From Bacteroidales bacterium (lineage in GTDB: Bacteria; Bacteroidota; Bacteroidia; Bacteroidales; Tenuifilaceae): a stretch of DNA of 64,000 nucleotides. Of this stretch, positions 47,242-55,206 are shown piece after piece. The stretch covers positions 62,001 to 126,000 of the forward strand of contig JAQVYY010000003.1 of the NCBI GenBank assembly GCA_028708425.1. The letters run 5' to 3'. Made by a program: the position numbers and the translations under genes. Positions within the stretch are counted from its first letter, which is position 1, and every line of letters begins with the position of its first letter. The notes below the pieces were generated by a model, which made no database searches, had not been told where the DNA came from, and worked only from the letters and a program-made list of their open reading frames with translations.

Positions 47242-47289
47242 TACGCATTATTCATCAAATTTGTAAAAGATGAATATTTTGGGGTTATT
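47242..47289 (+). repeat. Palindromic element, half copy H
   Basis: 48 bp with TACGCATTATTCATC, then GATGAATATTTTGGGGTTA. It joins the left part of the outer hairpin directly to an end resembling the right terminus. It lies 8 bases beyond the stop codon of the C1 peptidase gene. Confidence 0.7.
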
Positions 47290-47297
47290 ACGAAACC

Positions 47298-48488
47298 TTA
47301 CAACCCCATTTTTTTAGCAATACTCTTAGGTATCGCATCCTTATGAACCAAGATAGCAACCGTTTTCATTCGCACAAACGCCTCTGACATATGCAGATAA
47401 CCATTGTAAGGATTACCTGTCCCCCATGAGTTCTTTATAATATAGTAAGGTGTGCCGTTTTGGTCTTTTGATGTGCCCACAAGATGCATTAGGTGGTCGT
47501 CGGTAGTAGTAAAGTTATCGAAACCTTCTTGACGCATCTCTTGTGTTACGCTAATTTCAGGAACAATCTCTTTAAAGCTGTATATCTCTTGTAAAAATTG
47601 GTTAGCCGGAACATCGGCCCATTTTGCCTGTTCACTATCCTTCATCTCATCAACCCTAACTACAGGCATAACAGCAAGCCCTTTGCTATGAACGAATCCT
47701 TTTTCGCTAACATCTCCATCCCAACCTACCGAGTACCCATTATCAATTGCGTGATTAATAATTGCCACAAGATCATCAATTGGTACATTATAGTACAGTT
47801 TATGTGCCCAGTTATCGGGGATTTCAAGAACTACTTGCTTGTAAAATGGATGGTGGGTGAAAGAAATTATTTCAAGATAATCATCTGGATTGATACCCAA
47901 ATATTCAGTAAATGATTTTGATGTATACTCCTTTCCATTGTAATTAAAAGTAGAGGGAGTTTCACCAAAGTAGCTATCAAGAACCGATTTTAGTGAGGGT
48001 TGCCAAGCAGTAGAAAGCTTCCTGTTACGGTTTTTAATTATAGCATCAATCATCCCCTTAAGCATTGCCTCCATCTCTGAATGGACATGCATCTCTTCGC
48101 CATAATTTTTACCGCTAAATACGCTTTCGGGTACCATACCAAAATTGGTAATTGCATCCAAAACGTTATGAAATTGGCCGCCCTGCCCAAAGTTGTTCGT
48201 TCCATGGAAACGAATATAGCGGTTCATCCTATCGATATAAGCCTTTTTGGCAAAAAACATGGGCGATAGAATTACCTCAGGCTTTCCCATCCTTATAAGC
48301 TCTGTTTCGAGGAATGAGGTCGCAGCATAACTCCAGCAAGTCCCGGTTCGCTGCTGATCTTTAACAGGGGTTGTTTTAATCTCCTTTACCACTTCAAACT
48401 GGTATCCTGATTCGTTTTGCGCAAACAAAACTTGTTTAGGAACACCTAAAAAAACTGCTAAACAGAGCGTGATTAAAAACTTTTGCAT
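47298..48488 (-). CDS. C1-family aminopeptidase (bleomycin hydrolase/PepC-like)
   Basis: 396 residues with an N-terminal signal peptide (about 1-23), so unlike cytoplasmic PepC it is exported. Catalytic Cys C51 sits in QQRTGTCWSYAATSFLE, His H332 in DHLMHLVGTSKD and Asn N353 in IIKNSWGTGNPYNGY. The insert pattern matches bleomycin-hydrolase-type cysteine aminopeptidases common in Bacteroidota. Role: likely trimming of peptides in the periplasm, alongside the S46 and S9 peptidases of this window. Confidence 0.9.
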   Translation of the reverse strand: MQKFLITLCLAVFLGVPKQVLFAQNESGYQFEVVKEIKTTPVKDQQRTGTCWSYAATSFLETELIRMGKPEVILSPMFFAKKAYIDRMNRYIRFHGTNNFGQGGQFHNVLDAITNFGMVPESVFSGKNYGEEMHVHSEMEAMLKGMIDAIIKNRNRKLSTAWQPSLKSVLDSYFGETPSTFNYNGKEYTSKSFTEYLGINPDDYLEIISFTHHPFYKQVVLEIPDNWAHKLYYNVPIDDLVAIINHAIDNGYSVGWDGDVSEKGFVHSKGLAVMPVVRVDEMKDSEQAKWADVPANQFLQEIYSFKEIVPEISVTQEMRQEGFDNFTTTDDHLMHLVGTSKDQNGTPYYIIKNSWGTGNPYNGYLHMSEAFVRMKTVAILVHKDAIPKSIAKKMGL

Positions 48489-48673
48489 TGTTATATTTGT
48501 GTTGGTTTGTGCTTTGCAGAATAAATATTTATCCCTTTGACAGATTTTGCTGCCAAAAGTTTAATCGATTTCTACGCTAAGGAAACTTATATAAGAAAAA
48601 ATACGGTGCTGTTACCCCCAATACAATGCCTGCAGATAGCAAAATGATTAATGAAATTTTTACTTGGGTATGT

Positions 48674-49078
48674 TTAGTGGCTTACTTCAACAAAATTAAA
48701 ATTTATTTTTGTCATTTCGGCGAGCTCTTCACCCACCTCTTTCATCTCTTCATCGTCCTCATCAAAATACCAGTATATTTTTAAAGGAACACCATCTTTA
48801 ATTATTTGACTAAGTAAAAGTACTAGGTCGAATATAAATTTAGCCGATGAACTATTGAAGTATATATACTTAAACTTAAAGGTTATGGGTTCTGAATCGC
48901 CACTATTTTTACGTTTTAAATGCGATTTCTTAAAACCCTCCAGCCATCTTATCAAAGGGTTGTAAAAATCACGAGCATTCTCTGGCCTCGAATAGCCCCC
49001 TATTTCGAGCAGATTCTCATTGGGGGCGAAATAAACTCTAGGACTTACACTAGTTCCTTTAATTTTTATTGGCTTCAT
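48674..49078 (-). CDS. SiaC family regulatory phosphoprotein (DUF1987), Ser-type
   Basis: 134 residues. EIGGYSRPENARDFYNPLIRW at 25-45 (in outline), YIYFNSSSAKFIFDLV at 71-86, then WYFDEDDEEM. The residue aligned with the model phospho-Thr is S76. Same length and same SRPEN block as the siaB-linked copy at 17906, so these two are probable recent paralogs. It stands alone, with repeat copy I between it and dnaG. A partner kinase could be the SiaB-like protein encoded 31 kb away (inference). Confidence 0.85.
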   Translation of the reverse strand: MKPIKIKGTSVSPRVYFAPNENLLEIGGYSRPENARDFYNPLIRWLEGFKKSHLKRKNSGDSEPITFKFKYIYFNSSSAKFIFDLVLLLSQIIKDGVPLKIYWYFDEDDEEMKEVGEELAEMTKINFNFVEVSH

Positions 49079-49097
49079 CAGAAATTAAATTTGCTTC

Positions 49098-49105
49098 CAA
49101 ATATA
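49098..49105 (-). promoter_or_regulatory. Candidate -7 element of the lone siaC-like gene
   Basis: Reads TATATTTG on the minus strand, 20 bases before the start at 49078. Supports independent transcription of this gene. Confidence 0.5.
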
Positions 49106-49301
49106 ACTAAAAAAGGGTTATAAGCATCACTATTGAACACATTATTTACTGTTAGTTTTTAAAAAAACACCTTTTTACGGTAGCTAAGTGGCAATGAATT
49201 ACCTGCTCAACCCCTACTAATTATCAGGGAATCATTTAAACAAACACTTCATTGTCAGTACATTACACAATTTTCGGCTAGCCAAGAAAAAAACTAACAC
49301 C

Positions 49302-49450
49302 TTAACCCCAATTATTCATTCGAATAATTGGGGTCTAAGACAGCGACTATGTCTCTCAACCAATTTTGTTGCACAAAATTGGGCTCGACCAGGTCGGGGT
49401 AACCCGCATTTGTATTCATCTTTTACAAATTTGATGAATAATGCGGGTTA
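49302..49450 (-). repeat. Palindromic interspersed element, full copy I
   Basis: 149 bp in the 411-base gap between dnaG and the siaC-like gene; inverted relative to copy A. Begins TTAACCCCAATTATTCATTCG, contains CCAATTTTGTTGCACAAAATTGG and ends AATAATGCGGGTTA. As in copy G the GCTGYC hairpin has decayed. The remainder of the gap shows only the siaC -7 box. Confidence 0.9.
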
Positions 49451-49489
49451 GCAATAAATGAGACGCTAAATATTAGAAGACAAAAAATC

Positions 49490-51457
49490 TTACAGAACAA
49501 TTCGATCCAGCTCTTTTGAAATTTGATTCTTAAGGTTATTTATGGTCATAATACGAACTAGCAGCTGGTTTACTTCCTCTACCTGCTCCTTGGAGTTTAA
49601 GTTTTTAAGCTCTTCGTGCAACACGCCCATAACCATTTGTATAACTTTACTTTTGTAAACCAGAATCGCCTTAGGAATAAAATCGTGTAGCAGCTGAACC
49701 TCATCAACGGGCATAGCCTGATGCTTACTCCAAATTTTGCTAAGCCTGTGCTGATCTGTGAGCAAATTTACAGCAAGCTGGCTTATTTCATAGTCGTGAT
49801 GATCTGTAAAAGTACGCTCATCAATATCTTTCCCCTGTTCCATAAGCTGCTTATACTCGTCGAAAAGTTTTTTATATACAAGATTTTTAAACTCAAGATC
49901 ATCATTTAAAATTTCCGATATAATATGCTCACCTACAGCAACCTGTATGGGTTCTAGCTCCTCTTCGGCATCATCGGAGGGTGGTATCTCAAAGAAAGTT
50001 TTCTGTCCAAATTTTAGCAAAAAGTAAAGAATCTCCTTTTCCTGCTCTTCGCAAAAAACATTCTCAACAAAGCTGGGCAGAGTAGGTGTTTCCTTTGCCT
50101 TGATTTGAGGTTGCGCAACATATCCCCTCGATTTACCCAAAACCTTCTCTACTCTCGCTCTTCGGAACTTGGCAACCTCAGCATATAGTACCGACTCATC
50201 AATATCTAAAATCCGGGTGCATTCCCTAATATAAACCGAACGGGTAATACTTTCGGAAATTACAGAAATGGATTTAACGATATCGCGTATCAAATTGGCT
50301 CTTTTTACAGGATCGTTTTGCGAATCTTTAAGAAGTAGGTTAGCCTTAAAATTGATAAAATCAGCCTCATTCTCCTCAATAAAAGTAAGCACCTGTGTTG
50401 CACTATGACTCTTGGCAAAGCTGTCGGGATCTTCGCCTTCGGGAAGTAGAACAACCTTAACGTTAAGCCCCTCCTCAAGAATTAAATCAATGCCTCGGAG
50501 TGAAGCTTTAATACCAGCAGGATCGCCATCGTACAGTACGGTTATATTGGGCGTAAACCGTTTTATTAGCCTTATCTGTTCGGGTGTTAATGCTGTACCC
50601 GAACTTGCAACAACATTCTCTATACCCGCCTGATGTAACGATAAAACGTCGGTATATCCTTCTACTAAAAAGCATTTATCTTGCTGCGTCATGGCTTTTT
50701 TTGCAAAGAAAATTCCGTATAGCACGCTGCTTTTGTGATATATACCGCTCTCGGGGCTATTTAAATACTTAGCCGCCTTGGCATCGGTTTTCATAATCCG
50801 ACCGCCAAAAGCGGTAACCCGCCCGCTCATAGAGTGGATTGGGAAAATTACCCGCCCGTAGAACCTATCAAAAACCGACCCATCGTTACGGGCAATGCTA
50901 AGGCCTGTTTTTACAAGATACTCCTGCTTATAGCCCTGTTTTTTGGCCTCAACGGTTAGGGCATCGCGCTTTTCGAGACCATAACCCAGCTGAAACTTTT
51001 CAATAATATCGTCCCTAAATCCTCGCTCACGAAAATAGCTCAAACCAACACTCTTCCCTTCGCTATGTTTATGCAAGTTATCGGTAAAATATCGTTGCGC
51101 CCAAGCGGTAACAATCATAAGGCTATCGCGCTCGGTTCGCTGCTTTATCTCCTCGGCGGTTAGCTCCTTCTCCTCAACCTCGATATTATACTTTTTGGCT
51201 AAATACTTTAGTGCCTCAACGTAAGACATCTGCTCGTGCTCCATTACAAAGTTCACGGCATTACCACCCTTTCCACACCCGAAGCACTTGTATATCCCCT
51301 TCGCTGGGCTAACTGTAAACGATGGCGTTTTCTCGTTATGAAAAGGGCAAAGTCCTATGTAATTGACCCCTCGCTTTTTTAGCGACACAAATTCCCTTAC
51401 TACCTCAACCACATCGGCCGCAGCAAAAATTCTATCAACTGTAAGCTGGTCAATCAT
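49490..51457 (-). CDS. dnaG: DNA primase
   Basis: Synthesises RNA primers at the replication fork. 655 residues. The N-terminal zinc finger has C37, H40, C58 and C61 in LCPFHNEKTPSF and YKCFGCGKGGN. The TOPRIM core carries CFLVEGYTDVLSLHQAGI (catalytic Glu) and TVLYDGDPAGIKA. The C-terminal helicase-binding region follows. Complete. Starts divergently to the 1152-aa protein. Confidence 0.96.
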   Translation of the reverse strand: MIDQLTVDRIFAAADVVEVVREFVSLKKRGVNYIGLCPFHNEKTPSFTVSPAKGIYKCFGCGKGGNAVNFVMEHEQMSYVEALKYLAKKYNIEVEEKELTAEEIKQRTERDSLMIVTAWAQRYFTDNLHKHSEGKSVGLSYFRERGFRDDIIEKFQLGYGLEKRDALTVEAKKQGYKQEYLVKTGLSIARNDGSVFDRFYGRVIFPIHSMSGRVTAFGGRIMKTDAKAAKYLNSPESGIYHKSSVLYGIFFAKKAMTQQDKCFLVEGYTDVLSLHQAGIENVVASSGTALTPEQIRLIKRFTPNITVLYDGDPAGIKASLRGIDLILEEGLNVKVVLLPEGEDPDSFAKSHSATQVLTFIEENEADFINFKANLLLKDSQNDPVKRANLIRDIVKSISVISESITRSVYIRECTRILDIDESVLYAEVAKFRRARVEKVLGKSRGYVAQPQIKAKETPTLPSFVENVFCEEQEKEILYFLLKFGQKTFFEIPPSDDAEEELEPIQVAVGEHIISEILNDDLEFKNLVYKKLFDEYKQLMEQGKDIDERTFTDHHDYEISQLAVNLLTDQHRLSKIWSKHQAMPVDEVQLLHDFIPKAILVYKSKVIQMVMGVLHEELKNLNSKEQVEEVNQLLVRIMTINNLKNQISKELDRIVL

Positions 51458-51587
51458 TGTATTTTACCTATTTTTATCCCATTCTATTCAACTTGTAAAG
51501 GTACAAAAAGATGGTGGCTTTTTTTAGATGACTTATCAACAATAATTTTTATTGCCTTTCAACACTATCATTTTGCTTGTATTACGC

Positions 51588-51595
51588 TAATTTTG
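51588..51595 (+). promoter_or_regulatory. Candidate -7 element of the 1152-aa protein gene
   Basis: TAATTTTG fits TAnnTTTG, 48 bases before the TTG start. Confidence 0.35.
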
Positions 51596-51643
51596 ACATT
51601 TATTCGTTTCTTAATTAAACCTGTCTTTAAAATACTGTAGATT

Positions 51644-54600
51644 TTGGTAAAGCGAATTAGCATACTACTTGTTTTTACATCAACATTTCTTGGGCTGCAG
51701 GGTCAGGAGCTCAACAACATTCGCAAGCAGATTATTAGTACTGCTACCGACAGCGTGCTGCTCGATTCGCTAAGCATTATACCCAGCAGTTTTATTGCTT
51801 TTGATAGCCTGAATAACGAGATAAACACCAACCTATACGTCATTAACCATGCTAAGGCGATTTTTTATCCAACTAAAGAGTTACAAGAAAAACACACCAC
51901 CCTCGCTGTTGAATACAGAGTTTTTCCAGTACTTTTCGATAAAACGTACAGCAAGCGGAATTATGAGGAATACCTATCGCCCGACAGCCTAATGGGAAGA
52001 AATACATCTCGATATAGTTTTAACAGCTCACACGAAACGGGTTGGGACGACCAGCTAGAAACACAGGGTTCCATTATGCGGGGCATTCGTTTTGGCAACA
52101 ATCAAAACCTTTCGGTTAATTCAAGCATGAACCTTACCTTTCAGGGCGACCTAGGGAATGATTTTATGGTTGAAGGTGCCATTTCCGATAAGTCAATACC
52201 GCTGCAGCCCGAGGGTACTACCAGGCAGCTAGATGAGTTTGATAGGATTTTTATAAAAGTTAAACGGAAAGACTTTTCAATTCGGGCTGGTGATATCGAC
52301 CTGCACAGCACCAGCCCCAATCAGCTGCTCACATTTAATCGGAATGTACAGGGATTGGCTTACAGCGGAAAGTTTTCAACAAAAAAAGATACCCTATCCG
52401 TTACCGCAGCCCTCTCGGCACCCAAAGGGAAATTTACCCGCAACCAGCTACAGGGTAGCGAGGGTAATCAGGGTCCATATCGCCTACAGGGCGAAATTGG
52501 CGAGCCGTACATTATTGTACTATCGGGTTCGGAAAAGGTGTATGTTAACGGAGAGCTGCTAATACGCGGCGACGACCAGCACTACACCATTGACTATAAC
52601 GCTGCCGAGATTACGTTTACTCAAAAAATGCCCATAAACCAGAACAGTAGAATTCAGGTTGAGTTTGAGTACTCGGAACGCAGCTACTCTCGTTTTACCA
52701 CGTACGCAAGCGTTCATAACAAGAGGAAAGGATTAACCTGGGGGATTGATATTTTCTCGGAACAGGATAGCAAAAATCAACCCCTAAGCCAAGAGCTGAG
52801 TAGCGAACAGAAAAAACATCTTGCTTCCATAGGCGACAGCCTATCCAAAGCATATATTGCTCAGGTAGATACCGTGAATTACGACCCCGAACTAATACTG
52901 TACCAGAAACTCGATACAACGGTTAATGGCGAAACGCATTCCGTTTTTAAATACTCAACCAATCCTACCAATGCCATTAATAAGGTGTACTTCTCGTTTG
53001 TGGGGCAAGGAAAAGGAAATTACACTCCAGACTTTGGCACTGCTAACGGCAGGGTTTACCGATGGGTTGCGCCCCAGAACGGAACTCCACAGGGTAGTTA
53101 CGAACCTTTTAGACGATTGGTAACCCCACAAAAAAAGCAGATGGTGCAGGCTTCAATTAATCATAAATGGGCTAACAATTCGTACATCGACGCTCGCTAC
53201 GCGCTAAGCAATACCGATTTAAATACGTACTCATCACTTAACTCTAACGACAATATAGGGCACGGTATTCAGCTTGCAGCCGCACACGGGTTTAATCCAT
53301 CCAAAAACGATTTCCGATTTGCCGTTGGAGGCAACTTGATGAAAACCACAAAGGGTTTTCGGGGTATTGATAGGTTTAGACCCGTTGAGTTTGAGCGGGA
53401 TTGGAATATTGAGGCGTTACTTTCTGGTGCTAACGAGCAGCTAATATCGTGTTGGGCCGAGGTTAGCAAACCAAAAAAACTATACACTAAGGTAACGGGC
53501 GAAAAATTAGATATTGGCTCATGGTATAGCGGTAGTAAATTTGGGATAACCGGATGGAAAAACACCAAATTACTAAATGCCAGCTGGGACGCTTCAATTG
53601 CTTCGGCTACGGACACTGCAAAAACCGCTGAATTTATCAGGGCAAAGGTGGGGCTTGCCCGCACGCAAGGTTTTATAAATATGCTTCTGCAGGCCGAAAT
53701 GGAGAACAATATGGCCAGCTCGGCAGTAATCAATAATCTGTTAGATAAAAGTTTTAGCTGGTACCACGTAAAAGCATCAATCTCTACCCCCGATACGCTG
53801 GCTGCCAGTGCCAAAATGCAGTACATTTTCCGTAACGATTATAAGCCAAACAACAACCAGTTTGAACTCTTTGGCTCATCGCACGAAGCATCGGTAAGCG
53901 CAAAGGGTAGTAGCACCAAAGCCGGAACTATTTCATCATTGTTAGGCTATAGGGTATTTAGTCCTAATACCAACGTGTTTCCACAATCGGAAAAGGAGGA
54001 GCAAACAGCGCTAGCCAGAGTTGAATACTCGAACAAATTTTTAAAAGGCCTATGGAATATGGGTGCCAGCTACGAGCTAGGTTCGGGACTAGAGCCCGAT
54101 ATGGAGTACTACTTTTTTGAAGTACCCGCAGGGCAAGGGGTTTATACCTGGGTTGACTATAACAACAATGGGGTAATGGAAATTTCAGAGTTCGAAATTG
54201 CCAACTTCCCCGACGAGGCCCGCTATATTCGTATTAACATACCCGGTGCCAAGCTGATAAACGTTCGCAACAATGCGCTTTCAGTAAGAAGCAACCTAAA
54301 CCCAAGCGCAATTATTAAAAACACTAAGGGCTTACCAGGCTTACTGTCAAGGCTTAGCAACCAAACATCATTTAGAGCCCAACAAAAGAACAGGCTAACA
54401 AACTTCTGGGAAGCGGCAAATCCAATAGTGTCAAACCCTGCCGACTCGCAAATAGTAAGCCTAAGTAGCAACATCCGAAACTCGATTGCTTTCAACAGGC
54501 TTAACCAAAGGTTTGGTGCCGAGTACATATATATAAAGGGCGAAAGCAAGGCAATACTTGCCAACGGCTTTGAGCAAAAGCAAATGCAATCGCACAGAAT

Positions 54601-55102
54601 AGTTTTGTGGTTTATGCCCGTAAAAAAGATAACATCGCGGACCGAGGCAGAAGAGTACAGTAAAAACGCCCTGTCGGAATATTTTGCAACCCGAAACTAC
54701 GCAATTACTGGGCAATTGGCACAGCAAAGCGTAAAGTTTATAGGCCTTAAGCAGCATTCCGTTGAAGCCGTGTACAAAGCGGCTAAATTAATTAATACGC
54801 AAGGCGACGAGGAGCTCAAATCGCACTCAATATCAATAATATCGAACCTTGCTTTTGCCAATCAGAGCAGCGTTATGTTTACCTGCTCATACGTGGTAAA
54901 CGATTTTGTTGGAAACCAACAAACCGCCGTGGCTTACGAAATGATGAAGGGGTTACAATCGGGAAAAAATATGGTTTGGGAAGTATCGGCACGCAAAAGG
55001 CTATCGAAACTTTTTGAACTTGAAATAGGCTATAACGGCAGGTATTTAAGCAATGGCAACGTGGTACATAGCGGCTCAATGCAAGCCCGAGCACTTTTCT
55101 AG
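51644..55102 (+). CDS. Large outer-membrane beta-barrel protein, unknown function
   Basis: 1152 residues, starting at TTG: an in-frame TAG lies 6 bases upstream and the first residues form a signal peptide (ISILLVFTSTFLGLQG). The mature chain is beta-rich throughout, with GSIMRGIRFGNNQNLSVNSS, a repeat-like LSGSEKVYVNGELL...IDYNAAEITFT segment near 290-330, and many alternating aromatic strands. It ends in QARALF, the C-terminal aromatic residue of outer-membrane proteins. An EF-hand-like loop DYNNNGVMEISE is at residues 838-849. I do not recognise a characterised family; large Bacteroidota surface barrels share this style. Not T9SS cargo by its C-terminus. Confidence 0.75.
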   Translation: MVKRISILLVFTSTFLGLQGQELNNIRKQIISTATDSVLLDSLSIIPSSFIAFDSLNNEINTNLYVINHAKAIFYPTKELQEKHTTLAVEYRVFPVLFDKTYSKRNYEEYLSPDSLMGRNTSRYSFNSSHETGWDDQLETQGSIMRGIRFGNNQNLSVNSSMNLTFQGDLGNDFMVEGAISDKSIPLQPEGTTRQLDEFDRIFIKVKRKDFSIRAGDIDLHSTSPNQLLTFNRNVQGLAYSGKFSTKKDTLSVTAALSAPKGKFTRNQLQGSEGNQGPYRLQGEIGEPYIIVLSGSEKVYVNGELLIRGDDQHYTIDYNAAEITFTQKMPINQNSRIQVEFEYSERSYSRFTTYASVHNKRKGLTWGIDIFSEQDSKNQPLSQELSSEQKKHLASIGDSLSKAYIAQVDTVNYDPELILYQKLDTTVNGETHSVFKYSTNPTNAINKVYFSFVGQGKGNYTPDFGTANGRVYRWVAPQNGTPQGSYEPFRRLVTPQKKQMVQASINHKWANNSYIDARYALSNTDLNTYSSLNSNDNIGHGIQLAAAHGFNPSKNDFRFAVGGNLMKTTKGFRGIDRFRPVEFERDWNIEALLSGANEQLISCWAEVSKPKKLYTKVTGEKLDIGSWYSGSKFGITGWKNTKLLNASWDASIASATDTAKTAEFIRAKVGLARTQGFINMLLQAEMENNMASSAVINNLLDKSFSWYHVKASISTPDTLAASAKMQYIFRNDYKPNNNQFELFGSSHEASVSAKGSSTKAGTISSLLGYRVFSPNTNVFPQSEKEEQTALARVEYSNKFLKGLWNMGASYELGSGLEPDMEYYFFEVPAGQGVYTWVDYNNNGVMEISEFEIANFPDEARYIRINIPGAKLINVRNNALSVRSNLNPSAIIKNTKGLPGLLSRLSNQTSFRAQQKNRLTNFWEAANPIVSNPADSQIVSLSSNIRNSIAFNRLNQRFGAEYIYIKGESKAILANGFEQKQMQSHRIVLWFMPVKKITSRTEAEEYSKNALSEYFATRNYAITGQLAQQSVKFIGLKQHSVEAVYKAAKLINTQGDEELKSHSISIISNLAFANQSSVMFTCSYVVNDFVGNQQTAVAYEMMKGLQSGKNMVWEVSARKRLSKLFELEIGYNGRYLSNGNVVHSGSMQARALF

Positions 55103-55206
55103 CCCAAAATATCAGCATAAAAAACCTAGCATAAAAACTCTCATTACAAATTGATAGTTGCCGCTACTATTTATACCTTTATCAAAATTTTAAAACCACA
55201 CTAATT

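Noticed and set aside
2664..49450. CRISPR-like array from the recurring palindromic repeats
   Set aside because: The copies are dispersed singly over 47 kb, vary in length and orientation and have no spacers or cas genes nearby.
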